The notes: generated by a model from the sequence alone, not told the origin. A DNA stretch of 64,000 nucleotides from Clostridia bacterium (GCA_900767815.1 CAAGAM010000195.1:62001-126000), one strand, 5' to 3'. Counted from the first letter of the stretch, positions 35,839 through 44,807 are shown. Translations and numbers: made by a program.

Positions 35839-37023
35839 TTACCATTTACGGGCGATATCTTTTATATAAGCGAAATAAGTTTTTTTGGCTATATCTTCTG
35901 CCGCAAGAACGTTTACTCTTTTATATTCGACGTTATCTTTGAAAACGATTAACTCCCCTGCTTTTTCGCCGCTTTTTATCGGAGCGCGTATTTTATCGGG
36001 TTTAAAATCAATCGTTACGTTTTGTTTTTTACTTTTTTCCCCGAAAACAAAAACGTCATTTTCGGGAATGATTTTTACTTTTTCCTTAACGCCTTTATCT
36101 ACTTCGGCTTTTATTTCAAGCGGCTTTGACGAATCGACAGCCATTTTTGAGGTGAAATTATCGAATCCGTAATTAAACATCGAGGACACCTCGGCAAATC
36201 TCGTTTTCGAATCGGGAGAATCGATTGCAACGGCAATCAATCTTAATGCTCCGCGTTTTGCGGTGGCGGCAAGACAGAACCCCGATTCGGACGTAAATCC
36301 TGTTTTTCCCCCGTCGCAGCCGTCATAAAACCGAACGAGCTTGTTTGTGTTTGTCAATCCCGTTTTTCTTCCCGCATTATGCGTTATTTCATCCGTCCAA
36401 ATTTTTGAAAATCTGAAATATTCTTTGTGAGTTATAAGCTTTGAAAGCATTACGGAAACGTCTTTTGCGGATGAATACTGCGTGGGTTTCGGAAGCCCCG
36501 TGCAATTCGAAAACAAGGTATTTTCAAGTTTCCACTCTTCGCATTTTTTGTTCATTGCGCTTACGCATTCTGTTTCACTCCCGAAAAGTCGTTCCGCCAA
36601 AGCGACGGACGCGTCGTTTGCGGATGCTATTATCACGCTTTTTATCAGATCTTCGGCTTTATATTTTCCGTTTTTTTCCAGAAAAACCTGAGATCCGCCC
36701 ATTCCGCTTGCGTTTTCTGAAACGGTTATTTCTTCGTCGAATGAAAGATTTCCTCCATCCACCGCTTCAAAAACGAGGTTTAAAAGCATGATTTTAGTCA
36801 TGCTCGCAATCGTCAGTCGTTCGTTTTCGTTTTTTGCAAACAAAACTTCACCCGTTCCCGTTTCCGTTAAATAAACCGATTTTGTTGCAATAGATTTATC
36901 GTAAGAGATTTCCGCCCTTGCCGTTTTTGCCGAAAGAGGTATCACGGCGAGCGAAACCGTTATAAGCGATAATATAAGCAAGCAAATTTTTTTTATACTG
37001 TTTTTCCCGATCTGTATTTTCAT
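35839..37023 (-). CDS. D-alanyl-D-alanine carboxypeptidase (DacF-like)
   Basis: A 394-residue S11 penicillin-binding protein. A signal peptide (about 1-37, ending in AKTARA) precedes the active site: SMTKI (SxxK), SAND (SxN) and GGKTGFTSESG (KTG). The C-terminal beta-domain (about 285-394) is characteristic of DacA/DacF. It trims the terminal D-Ala of peptidoglycan stem peptides outside the membrane. A second paralogue is at 59523-60584. The start ATG lies in an inverted repeat (CATACT GAG AGTATG), with no strong ribosome-binding site apart from GAGAG. Its place among spo genes suggests a spore cortex or septum role, as for dacF. Confidence 0.93.
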   Translation of the reverse strand: MKIQIGKNSIKKICLLILSLITVSLAVIPLSAKTARAEISYDKSIATKSVYLTETGTGEVLFAKNENERLTIASMTKIMLLNLVFEAVDGGNLSFDEEITVSENASGMGGSQVFLEKNGKYKAEDLIKSVIIASANDASVALAERLFGSETECVSAMNKKCEEWKLENTLFSNCTGLPKPTQYSSAKDVSVMLSKLITHKEYFRFSKIWTDEITHNAGRKTGLTNTNKLVRFYDGCDGGKTGFTSESGFCLAATAKRGALRLIAVAIDSPDSKTRFAEVSSMFNYGFDNFTSKMAVDSSKPLEIKAEVDKGVKEKVKIIPENDVFVFGEKSKKQNVTIDFKPDKIRAPIKSGEKAGELIVFKDNVEYKRVNVLAAEDIAKKTYFAYIKDIARKW

Positions 37024-37066
37024 ACTCTCAGTATGAGAAACTTTATTTTAATTATTCCTTACAAAA

Positions 37067-37648
37067 TCAAAAACACGTTAAAAGAGGTCTCAAAATCAAA
37101 ACCAGAATAAGAAGCTCGTATAAAGCCCCGATTAAACATACGCCGAATGAAATCATAAAATTAAAAATCAGATCTTTCACTTTGCATGAAAAAGGCTTTT
37201 CCGCAATGTCGTAATTCAGCGTAACGGCAACAATCATTCCCGCGGTTATTATAATATTCTGAATGCAGACAATAAAAAGATAAATAATCACTCCCGAAAC
37301 AAAATAATTCGACCGGAATATATAGAAAAGGCTCCCTAAAACCAGCCCGCGACACAAAAATATTACCGACGAAAAATAACTCGTAAATCCGTTCAGACCA
37401 AGCAAAAAAACGACGCAAAGAATAAGCGATCCCGAAAATATTTTCTTAAAAAAAACAGAAAAAACGCTCGTGTGTACGTCGAGAAGGCAAATATATCTGC
37501 CGCACGCGATATCATAAAGCGGATAGCACACGCTTTTTTCGCCGAAAAACAATCCGATAATAATCCCCGTCCCATAACATACGGTAAAGATAACGATAAG
37601 CTTTATATTTTTCTTTAAGGCATTTATTTTACAATTTAAAATTTCCAT
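37067..37648 (-). CDS. Polytopic membrane protein, possibly SpoIIM-like
   Basis: A 193-residue protein with about five membrane helices: near 15-35, 68-90, 95-115, 120-145 and 165-190. Size, topology and its place between spoIVB and the carboxypeptidase/recombinase genes suggest SpoIIM, the engulfment protein that with SpoIID and SpoIIP remodels septal peptidoglycan. I see no motif that proves it, so the family call is tentative. The ATG at 37648 follows directly after the spoIVB terminator; an in-frame GTG at 37660 lies in that hairpin. No ribosome-binding site is clear. Confidence 0.5.
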   Translation of the reverse strand: MEILNCKINALKKNIKLIVIFTVCYGTGIIIGLFFGEKSVCYPLYDIACGRYICLLDVHTSVFSVFFKKIFSGSLILCVVFLLGLNGFTSYFSSVIFLCRGLVLGSLFYIFRSNYFVSGVIIYLFIVCIQNIIITAGMIVAVTLNYDIAEKPFSCKVKDLIFNFMISFGVCLIGALYELLILVLILRPLLTCF

Positions 37649-37686
37649 AAAAAAACTCACAGACTCCGTTATAAGTCTATGAGTTT
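37646..37686 (-). terminator. Terminator of spoIVB
   Basis: On the minus strand AAACTCATAGACT and AGTCTGTGAGTTT form a 13-bp stem followed by a run of T residues. It overlaps the start of the SpoIIM-like gene. Confidence 0.8.
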
Positions 37687-37701
37687 AATTTAAGTAAAAT
37701 G

Positions 37702-38700
37702 TTATTTTTCAAGCATTTTATTTATAGATATACCGAATCCTCTCGAAGGATCGTTAATAAAAACATGGGTCACTGCCCCGACGATTTTTCCGCCTTGAAC
37801 TATCGGGCTTCCGCTCATCCCCTGCAAAATGCCGTTCGTTACGGATAAAAGTTCTTTGTCAAGTATTTTTATTACGAAATTCTTATTTTCCCTGTTTGAA
37901 TTATCTATTTTTACGATGCTTATCTGGTATTCTTTGGGAATAACTCCGTCAATACAGGTCGTTATCATGGCTTTACCCATAACTGCTTCACCGATTTCCG
38001 TTTTTGGAAGTTTACCGTAATTGTAATTACCATCCGCTTTACCGTACAATCCCGTTTCGCAATTCTTAATTAAAGAGCCGATTTTAGTATCGTCGATAAA
38101 AATCCCTTTCAATTCCCCCGCTTTTCCGCGCTCGCCTTTTACGACGTTTATTATTGAACAAAGATAAGCCTGCCCGCCGCTTAGCGGAATAATTTTCCCG
38201 TCGTCATCCGAGACGGGATGACCGAGTGAGGCAAATTCCCCGTTTCGGGTAAAATACGTTATCGTTCCGATCCCGTTAAGATCATCACGCAGAAAAAAGC
38301 CGAGTTTAAAGTTTCCTTCCGAATCCTTTTTAGGCTGAACGTATTTCACAAGCGTCTCCCCGCTACGGCAAATCTCGATTTTAACAGGCTTATCCCCGTT
38401 GCGCCTTAACACCGAAGCGATTGTATCCGCCCCGTCGACTGGCGTATCGTTAATCGCGGTAATTACGTCGCCGACGCGGATGTCGGCATTCTTCGCGGGA
38501 GAAAAAATCCCTTTTTCCGTAATTATGTCGCTTAATCCTATAACGGTCGCTCCTTTCGTTTTTATCGTAAAACCTGCGGGTATTCCCCCGAGATACAAAA
38601 AATCGGTTTCGGATGCTTTTGCCGTTTCGAAGAAATTCAAAGTGAAAAACATCGAGAACGACAGAATTATAGCAAGTAAATATTTTAATTTTTTTCGCAT
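37702..38700 (-). CDS. spoIVB: SpoIVB peptidase (S55), forespore signalling protease
   Basis: A 332-residue protein. An N-terminal membrane anchor/signal (about 5-24) is followed by a PDZ domain (about 60-120, ADIRVGDVITAINDTPVDGA) and the S55 protease domain with catalytic His161 in SLGHPV, GMSGSP (294-299) carrying the nucleophile Ser, and Asp317 in INDPSRG. SpoIVB is secreted from the forespore and triggers pro-sigma-K processing. At 332 residues it is shorter than the Bacillus protein (about 425). GGGAGA precedes the ATG. A perfect palindrome lies in its leader. spo0A, its usual downstream neighbour, is absent here. Confidence 0.94.
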   Translation of the reverse strand: MRKKLKYLLAIILSFSMFFTLNFFETAKASETDFLYLGGIPAGFTIKTKGATVIGLSDIITEKGIFSPAKNADIRVGDVITAINDTPVDGADTIASVLRRNGDKPVKIEICRSGETLVKYVQPKKDSEGNFKLGFFLRDDLNGIGTITYFTRNGEFASLGHPVSDDDGKIIPLSGGQAYLCSIINVVKGERGKAGELKGIFIDDTKIGSLIKNCETGLYGKADGNYNYGKLPKTEIGEAVMGKAMITTCIDGVIPKEYQISIVKIDNSNRENKNFVIKILDKELLSVTNGILQGMSGSPIVQGGKIVGAVTHVFINDPSRGFGISINKMLEK

Positions 38701-38713
38701 ATCGTCTCCCGGA

Positions 38714-38735
38714 GCGTAAATTTTTAAATTTACGC
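38714..38735 (-). promoter_or_regulatory. Perfect 22-bp palindrome in the spoIVB leader
   Basis: Arms GCGTAAATTT and AAATTTACGC flank two bases, ending 13 bases before the ATG and abutting the ribosome-binding site. It has the same length and outer half-site (GCGTAAA) as the palindrome before the recombinase gene at 33437-33458. Confidence 0.55.
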
Positions 38736-38832
38736 ATAACGAAAAAATTTATATATTTCTCCGTTTGCCCGTCACGATACCAAGTATGCCCCGTTTAAAT
38801 GTAATTATACGACGGCAAAAAGTAACAATAAA

Positions 38833-38857
38833 TAAAAAACCGACTTTAAAAGCCGGT
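38833..38857 (-). terminator. Terminator of the recN operon
   Basis: Minus strand ACCGGCTTT and AAAGTCGGT pair around two bases (one G-U), followed by six T residues, just after the recN stop. Confidence 0.85.
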
Positions 38858-38862
38858 AAAAT

Positions 38863-40560
38863 TTATATTTTATTTTTATATGCGAAAGCCTTTTTAACCA
38901 TTTCTTCCGCGTGAGTAACCGCGGATTCGCTGTTCATATCGCCGCCGATAAGCCTTACAAGCTCTTCGATTTTCTCGCGACCCGAAAGCTTTGCGATACC
39001 CGTATAAGTTTTATCTTTATCGGTATATTTGGCGATTTTAAAAGAGCAATCGGAAAATGCGACTATTTGCGGCAAATGTGAAATTGCGATAACCTGAATA
39101 TTTTTGGATATTTTGGCAAATTTTTCCGCAACGGTTTCGGCTGTTCTGCCGCTTATGCCCGCGTCGATTTCGTCAAAAATATACGTCGATATCTCATGAT
39201 AAGACGAAATAACGGTTTTAAGAGAAAGCATAAATCTGCTCATTTCTCCTCCGCTTATAATTTTCGACATGGGCTTGACAGGTTCGCCGAGGTTTGCGGA
39301 AAACAAAAACTCTATTCTGTCTCCGCCGTTTGCGCCGAAAGACGAATTTTCGTCCGTTTCGAGCGGTGCAAAAGACACGTCGAAAACGGCATCTTTCATT
39401 CCGAGTTCGCGAAGTTCGGCGGTAATCTTTTCTATAAGTTTTTTTGCGGTATGTTTTCTCTCTTCGGATATTTTGTTATAAACCTCGGATATTTCGGAAA
39501 TAATGCGTTTCTTTTCTTGCATAAGTTTCAGATATTCCGCGTCGAAGTTTATAATCTTACCGTATTCCACGCGGGCTTTTGCCGCAAAATCGGATATATC
39601 CTTTTCCGTCTGCCCGTATTTTCTTTTTAAAGTTTTAATCTTGTCGAGACGATCTTCGATTCTGTCTGCCGTTTCGTCGTCGAATTCCAACCCGCTAAGA
39701 GAATCTTCCGCAGTTGCGGATATATCGCTCAATTCTTCCGCCACGGCTTTCAATCTGTCAAAAATATTCTGATATTCTTCGTCAAGACCGGTTACGGGGG
39801 AAATTCCTCGTATCGCGGAGTTAACGTTGTCTATTGCAAAATTTTCGCCGCTTAAGCAGTTTTGCACGGCAGAAAAAGCCTCGGCAAGCTTTTCCGCGCT
39901 TTGAATTTTCTTTTTCTGAACAAGAAGCTCTTCCTCTTCGCCCTCTCTTATATCGGCGTTTTCGATTTCTTCGATCTGAAATTTTAAAATATCGGCTTTT
40001 ATCGCTCTTTCGCTCTCGCTGCCGCCGAACTCCTCGGCTTTTTTGAGATTTTCCTTTAACTCGGAGCAAAGCTCCGCACATTTTGCTTTTAATTCCGCCA
40101 GCTTTTTATCCGCAAATTTATCCAGGACGGCAAGCTGTTCGGATTCTTTCAGCAAAGAATAGTGTTCGCTCTGACCGTGTACGTCGACGAGAAGCGAAGT
40201 AACCGATTTAAGCATGCCGAGCGTAAAAGGAATACCGTTTACTCTCAACGAACTTTTAGAGTCTTGCGAAAGCTTTCTCGTTACAATCATCTCGTCGCTA
40301 TCTTCAACGCCGAAGTCGGTTAAAACCTGTTTTGCTCCGCTTGATTCCGAAATATCGAACACTGCCGTTACGGCGCATTCGTTTTCCCCGTGGCGAATCA
40401 TGGTTTTATCGGCTTTTGCGCCGAGCGCGAAATTTATCGAATCGATAATAACCGACTTACCCGACCCCGTTTCGCCGGATAATACGTTAAGTCCTTTTTC
40501 GAAATCTATGGTCGCCTCACCGATAAGCGCGACGTTTTTTATCTGAAGAGTTTTTAGCAT
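38863..40560 (-). CDS. recN: DNA repair protein RecN
   Basis: A 565-residue SMC-like ATPase, normal length. Walker A GETGSGKSVI (about 30-39) near the N-terminus and the C-terminal ISGGEMSRFMLSLK signature plus IFDEIDAGISGRTA (Walker B, D-loop) flank two coiled-coil arms. RecN organises broken DNA ends in recombinational repair. It is the last gene of the nusB-folD-ispA-tlyA-nadK-argR-recN run, the Firmicutes arrangement. Confidence 0.96.
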   Translation of the reverse strand: MLKTLQIKNVALIGEATIDFEKGLNVLSGETGSGKSVIIDSINFALGAKADKTMIRHGENECAVTAVFDISESSGAKQVLTDFGVEDSDEMIVTRKLSQDSKSSLRVNGIPFTLGMLKSVTSLLVDVHGQSEHYSLLKESEQLAVLDKFADKKLAELKAKCAELCSELKENLKKAEEFGGSESERAIKADILKFQIEEIENADIREGEEEELLVQKKKIQSAEKLAEAFSAVQNCLSGENFAIDNVNSAIRGISPVTGLDEEYQNIFDRLKAVAEELSDISATAEDSLSGLEFDDETADRIEDRLDKIKTLKRKYGQTEKDISDFAAKARVEYGKIINFDAEYLKLMQEKKRIISEISEVYNKISEERKHTAKKLIEKITAELRELGMKDAVFDVSFAPLETDENSSFGANGGDRIEFLFSANLGEPVKPMSKIISGGEMSRFMLSLKTVISSYHEISTYIFDEIDAGISGRTAETVAEKFAKISKNIQVIAISHLPQIVAFSDCSFKIAKYTDKDKTYTGIAKLSGREKIEELVRLIGGDMNSESAVTHAEEMVKKAFAYKNKI

Positions 40561-40594
40561 CGTTAAAACTTTTATAAAGGAATCCCTTTTTAAA

Positions 40595-41047
40595 TCAAAG
40601 AAGCTTTTTTAATGCGGCAACAACCGCTTCGGCGTCTCTTTCGGAATGTGTGACGATAAGCAGAGTGTCGTCGCCGGCAACGCTGCCGACAACTTCTTTT
40701 ATCTGTAATCTGTCAACGAGTACGCCTGCGGAATTTCCGTTTCCGCCGAGCGTTTTCACTACTACGAGATTTTGCGCGCGCACGATATTGACGACGCAAT
40801 TTTTAAAAAGATTTAAAAACTTATCGTCATGAGTGTTATCGGTCTGATAATTGGTAACGGCATACTTATGTTTTCTCTTTATACCGTTGACCTTTATAAG
40901 TCCGAGTTCCTTGATATCTCTCGAAACCGTTGCCTGCGTAACGTTGAATCCGCATGAATTCAAAACTTTCGCAAGCTCTTCCTGCGTATCGACTTCGCTT
41001 GTCGAAATAATTTCGATTATTTTGCTCTGACGTGATTTTTTACTCAT
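40595..41047 (-). CDS. argR: Arginine repressor ArgR
   Basis: A 150-residue regulator with an N-terminal winged helix (RQSKIIEIISTSEVDTQEEL, then VTQATVSRDIKELGL) and a C-terminal hexamerisation and Arg-binding domain (GNGNSAGVLVDRL, VGSVAGDDTLLIV). It senses arginine and controls arginine metabolism. No arginine genes are in this window; its place between nadK and recN is conserved in Firmicutes regardless of targets. It overlaps the nadK stop by four bases. Confidence 0.96.
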   Translation of the reverse strand: MSKKSRQSKIIEIISTSEVDTQEELAKVLNSCGFNVTQATVSRDIKELGLIKVNGIKRKHKYAVTNYQTDNTHDDKFLNLFKNCVVNIVRAQNLVVVKTLGGNGNSAGVLVDRLQIKEVVGSVAGDDTLLIVTHSERDAEAVVAALKKLL

Positions 41048-41841
41048 AAAACACCTTGAAGTTTATTATATAATCTTAAATAAAAATTGCTGTTATTATC
41101 GGCAATTTTTAAAGTTTTTACATTTTTCGAAATTGTAACCGATTTACCTTTCGGCATCTTTTCGACGGGTTTCCCGTCAACGCTTAACACGCAATCGCAC
41201 GAATTTTCCCCGACGATTACTTTAAGTGAAGCCGAATCGTTAAACACGATCGGTCTTGTACCTAAAGAATGAGAACAAATCGGCGTTACGATAAACGAGC
41301 TTAAATCGGGAGTAAGGACAACTCCGCCCGCAGAAAGCGAATATGCCGTAGACCCGGTCGGCGTTGAAACAATAACGCCGTCCGCGGACAGTTTATATAC
41401 GACTTGTTCGTTTATATACACGCTAAGTTTCGAAACAATAGTCATTCCTTCTATAGATCTGTCTCTTTCGATAACCGCATCGTTAAGCGCGATATATTCT
41501 TTGTCGTTGATTTTTACGGATAATACCGACCTTTCCGAAACGCAAAACGTCTTGTTCTTTATATCGGCAACGCATTTATCGATATCGCCGAGTTCGTAGC
41601 CGCTTAAAAAACCGACCGTACCCGTATTTATTGCAAGAATAGGAACGTTTAACGAAACCGCATAAGGTGCGGCTGCGAGAATTGTTCCGTCTCCGCCGAA
41701 AACAACGATCAGGTCGGGCTTTTCGCAATCTTTCCGATAATAATAGCAATCGTATTCTTCCCCGAGAAGCTTGCGGAATCTGTCAAAAATATTTTGATTT
41801 TCGCCGTTATTAAGTTTTTCAAATACTGCAATTTTCGTCAT
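41044..41841 (-). CDS. nadK: NAD kinase
   Basis: A 265-residue kinase. FGGDGTILAAA is the GGDGT motif of the active site, followed by NTGTVGFLSGYE and the conserved TPTGSTAYSLSAGGVVLTPD stretch. It phosphorylates NAD to NADP with ATP. It overlaps tlyA and argR by four bases each, in the standard Firmicutes order. Confidence 0.96.
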   Translation of the reverse strand: MTKIAVFEKLNNGENQNIFDRFRKLLGEEYDCYYYRKDCEKPDLIVVFGGDGTILAAAPYAVSLNVPILAINTGTVGFLSGYELGDIDKCVADIKNKTFCVSERSVLSVKINDKEYIALNDAVIERDRSIEGMTIVSKLSVYINEQVVYKLSADGVIVSTPTGSTAYSLSAGGVVLTPDLSSFIVTPICSHSLGTRPIVFNDSASLKVIVGENSCDCVLSVDGKPVEKMPKGKSVTISKNVKTLKIADNNSNFYLRLYNKLQGVL

Positions 41842-42632
41842 TTCCTGCTTCCCGTTGTACTGTTTACGATTGTTTCCGTAATATATTTGTCCGTTACCGA
41901 ACCTATTTTTTCAAATCCTTTTTTCAAATAAAACAGGTATTCGATATTTTTACCGACTTTTATAGGCGAAAAAGTAAAGCCCGTTACGGCAAAGCCGAGC
42001 GACAACGCGTAATTTTTGATTTTTACGGCACAATCCGTTTTTGCTTTAACCGACGTTACGATTCCGTTTTTGTTAAGCTCTTTTTTGCCGCATTCAAACT
42101 GCGGTTTCAACAGTACGACGGCATACCCTTCGGGCTTCAATATGTCGTATATCGGCTTTAAAATATATGTAAGCGAAATAAAACTAACGTCGCACACCGC
42201 TCCGTCCGTTTGCCCGCCCAGAACCTCCGGCGTAAGCTCCCTCGCGTTGAAATTATCTATTACAACAACCCGTTCGTCGTTTTTAAGCTTTTCGCTCAAC
42301 TGACTTTCGCCAACGTCTACAGCGTAAACTTTTTTTGCTCCGCGTTGCAGCAGACAGTCGGTAAAACCGCCCGTACTTGCCCCTACATCCGCAAACGTAT
42401 CGCCGCTTACGTCTATTCCGAAATCGTCTATTGCTTTTTCGAGTTTATACCCGCCGTTTGAAACAAAATCTTCGGGTTTGACTATTTCTACGGAATCGGT
42501 CGGTTTTACGTCGTAGGACGATTTAAAAACGGTTTTTCCGTTAACCGTAACGTTTCCTTTTTCTATCGCCTCGGCGGCTTTTGTGCGTGAAACAAATTTG
42601 TTTTCGGAATAAAGATAAGCGTCCAGCCTCAT
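41838..42632 (-). CDS. tlyA: TlyA-family rRNA ribose methyltransferase
   Basis: A 264-residue protein with an N-terminal S4 RNA-binding domain (about 1-60, MRLDAYLYSENKFVSRTKAA) and an FtsJ-like methyltransferase domain with SAM motif FADVGASTGGFTDCLLQ (about 97-113) and VCDVSFISL. TlyA proteins 2'-O-methylate rRNA; some also have haemolysin activity. It overlaps ispA and nadK by four bases each. Confidence 0.93.
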   Translation of the reverse strand: MRLDAYLYSENKFVSRTKAAEAIEKGNVTVNGKTVFKSSYDVKPTDSVEIVKPEDFVSNGGYKLEKAIDDFGIDVSGDTFADVGASTGGFTDCLLQRGAKKVYAVDVGESQLSEKLKNDERVVVIDNFNARELTPEVLGGQTDGAVCDVSFISLTYILKPIYDILKPEGYAVVLLKPQFECGKKELNKNGIVTSVKAKTDCAVKIKNYALSLGFAVTGFTFSPIKVGKNIEYLFYLKKGFEKIGSVTDKYITETIVNSTTGSRK

Positions 42633-43498
42633 TTTATCACCGTTTCGAAAATCTTTTGCAAAAATTCGGTCTTATCGAATTTTTCGGATAACGATTTGAC
42701 GTTGTCGATAAGATTTGCTATTTTCTTTTTTGTTTCCTCTATACCGTATACGGAAACGGACGTGAGCTTTTCTTCTTTTATATCTTTTCCCGAAGTTTTT
42801 CCCGTCTCGGACGAAGACATCAGTATGTCTTTCAGATCGTCTGCAAATTGAAAAGCTTGTCCGAATTCGGCGCCGATCTCTTCCGCAATGGGAACGATCG
42901 CTTTGTCGCCTTTTAAAATTGCGGGGATAACGAAAGGAGCCGTCAATAACCTCCCGGTTTTCATCCGATAAGTGTATAAAAGGTTATTTTCGTCCTTATT
43001 TTTAACGCCCTCGTTTTCCTTGTCCGATTGTTGCCCCGAAAGCATTCCGTTCACGCCCGAGCATCCGGCAAGATAGCCGAGAGCTTCTATTTCCCGTTTC
43101 GTCGAAATTTTGCTTAAAACATGCTCAAACGCAAAATTTAAAAGCGCGTCCCCCGCCAAAAGCGCGGTTGCCTCGTCAAAACGAACGTGACACGTAGGTT
43201 TTCCTCTTCTTAAAACGTCGTTATCCATACACGGCAAATCGTCGTGAATGAGCGAATAAGTATGAATGCACTCAAGCCCGAACGCAAAGGGCAGCAGCAT
43301 ATCCAAGCCTACGCCGAGACAATCGCCGAAAGCAAGCGTCAGAACGGGGCGGATTCTTTTCCCGCCCGCAAAAAAGCTGTATTTCATTGCGTCGGCTAAG
43401 CCGTTCGGCGATGTTACGTTTTTAAAAACACTTTCGGAATAATTTATAAAATCATCGATATATTCAGTATATTTTACATTAAATTCCGAATGATTCAT
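42629..43498 (-). CDS. ispA: Farnesyl diphosphate synthase (polyprenyl synthetase)
   Basis: A 289-residue prenyltransferase. The first Asp-rich motif LIHDDLPCMDND and second FADDLKD bind the Mg-diphosphates, and GGKRIRPVLTLA is the substrate-binding motif. The residues before the first DDxxD (HTYSLIH) fit a short-chain (C15) synthase. xseA and xseB, which normally lie between folD and ispA, are absent: ispA directly overlaps folD by four bases. Confidence 0.94.
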   Translation of the reverse strand: MNHSEFNVKYTEYIDDFINYSESVFKNVTSPNGLADAMKYSFFAGGKRIRPVLTLAFGDCLGVGLDMLLPFAFGLECIHTYSLIHDDLPCMDNDVLRRGKPTCHVRFDEATALLAGDALLNFAFEHVLSKISTKREIEALGYLAGCSGVNGMLSGQQSDKENEGVKNKDENNLLYTYRMKTGRLLTAPFVIPAILKGDKAIVPIAEEIGAEFGQAFQFADDLKDILMSSSETGKTSGKDIKEEKLTSVSVYGIEETKKKIANLIDNVKSLSEKFDKTEFLQKIFETVIK

Positions 43499-44346
43499 TT
43501 CTTTATTTTTCTCATCCCCGCAATGTAAGTGTTGTACAAAAGCATCGTTATCGTCATAGGTCCCACTCCACCCGGAACAGGCGTTATGAACGAAGCTTTT
43601 TTGCTTACTTCGTCAAAATCGACGTCGCCGTATATTTTGCCGTTTTCTCTGTTTATTCCCGCGTCGATAACGACAACTCCGTCCTTAACCATATCCGCCG
43701 TAACGAGATGTTTCTTCCCCACCGCGCAAACAAGAATATCTGCCGTTTTCGTTATCTCTTTAAGGTTCTCTGTTTTACTGTGGCAAATCGTCACGGTGCA
43801 GTTCTCTTTAAGGAGCATTAAAGCCATGGGCTTGCCGACAATATTGCTTCTACCTATCACGACCGCGTGTTTTCCGCAAAGAGGAATTTTATAATATTCC
43901 AGAAGTTTCATTATCCCGTGCGGCGTGCATGCATACAAAGCGTCATCCGAAAACATGGTAAGTCTGCCGATATTACAGTCGCTGAAACCGTCCACGTCTT
44001 TTTCGGGAGGAATCAATTTCAGAATTCTTCCCTCGTCCAACCCCGCGGGCAAAGGCAACTGCACTAAAATTCCGTCGATATCTTTATCGTTAACTTTTTC
44101 CAAAACTACCCTTTCGATTTCTTCCTGAGATATATTTTCGGGTAAAGTCAACGTCTCCGAAACGATTCCCACGTCTTCGCATGCTTTACCTTTGTTGCGG
44201 ACGTATATTTCGGACGCGGGGTTATTTCCCGCGATTATGACGGTTAATTTGAAAATTTTACCGTATTTTTCGTATGCTTCCGTAATTTCAGCTTTAAGCT
44301 CGTCTCTTATGCTTTTTGCAACGAGTTTTCCGTCGATAATCTGCAT
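43495..44346 (-). CDS. folD: Methylenetetrahydrofolate dehydrogenase/cyclohydrolase FolD
   Basis: A 283-residue bifunctional enzyme. YVRNKGKACEDVGI (catalytic Lys), DGILVQLPLP, PPEKDVDGF, IGRSNIVGKP (NADP fold) and the C-terminal PVPGGVGPMTITML are all present. It interconverts methylene-, methenyl- and formyl-THF, supplying formyl-THF for Fmt and purines. It starts one base after the nusB stop. Confidence 0.97.
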   Translation of the reverse strand: MQIIDGKLVAKSIRDELKAEITEAYEKYGKIFKLTVIIAGNNPASEIYVRNKGKACEDVGIVSETLTLPENISQEEIERVVLEKVNDKDIDGILVQLPLPAGLDEGRILKLIPPEKDVDGFSDCNIGRLTMFSDDALYACTPHGIMKLLEYYKIPLCGKHAVVIGRSNIVGKPMALMLLKENCTVTICHSKTENLKEITKTADILVCAVGKKHLVTADMVKDGVVVIDAGINRENGKIYGDVDFDEVSKKASFITPVPGGVGPMTITMLLYNTYIAGMRKIKK

Positions 44347-44347
44347 G

Positions 44348-44746
44348 TCATGCCTCCATATCTTTTTTTACGGCGGCAAGAATACCGTTTACGAAGTTCA
44401 TGCTTTCTTCTGTGGAATATTTTCTTACGAGCGATATCGCCTCGTCTATAGACACGACGGGCGGAATATCCGAAAAATATTTAAGCTCGGCAACGGCGAT
44501 ATACAAAGCGCATTTATCCGTAGAAAAAATTCTTTCGAATTTATATCCGTGCGCATGATCGGCTATTATCTGCTCGATTTCCTCTTTATGTTCCTTTACT
44601 GCCGACAATAAGTCTTCCGCAAATTTTTTATCCTCGGGCGAAAGTTTAGCTTCCGTCATAACTTCCGCCTCAAAATCCGCGTCGTTGTCGCAGTAAAGAT
44701 CTGCGTATAATATTTTATAAACCGCTTCTCTCGAATCTCTTCTCAT
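44348..44746 (-). CDS. nusB: Transcription antitermination factor NusB
   Basis: A 132-residue all-helical protein. It starts MRRDSREAVYKILYA and ends in PPVVSIDEAISLVRKYSTEESMNFVNGILAA, typical of NusB. It binds boxA with NusE for rRNA antitermination. It is the first gene of the nusB-folD-ispA-tlyA-nadK-argR-recN operon. AGAGGA precedes the ATG and a GATAAT box is about 28 bases upstream. Confidence 0.95.
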   Translation of the reverse strand: MRRDSREAVYKILYADLYCDNDADFEAEVMTEAKLSPEDKKFAEDLLSAVKEHKEEIEQIIADHAHGYKFERIFSTDKCALYIAVAELKYFSDIPPVVSIDEAISLVRKYSTEESMNFVNGILAAVKKDMEA

Positions 44747-44807
44747 ATGTCCTCTTCAGTTTGTGTTCTTTCTTGTACTATTATCAAATCTCCATATCGA
44801 AACGCAT

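Noticed and set aside
38740..38800. A sigma-F/G promoter before spoIVB (GCATA and GGGCAAACGG on the minus strand)
   Set aside because: The -10 matches only eight of ten positions, lacks the key T, and spacing is short. Forespore control is expected but this site is not convincing.
42008..42029. A third near-copy of the GCGTAAA palindrome inside tlyA
   Set aside because: Arms match imperfectly and it is inside a coding region with no nearby gene start.
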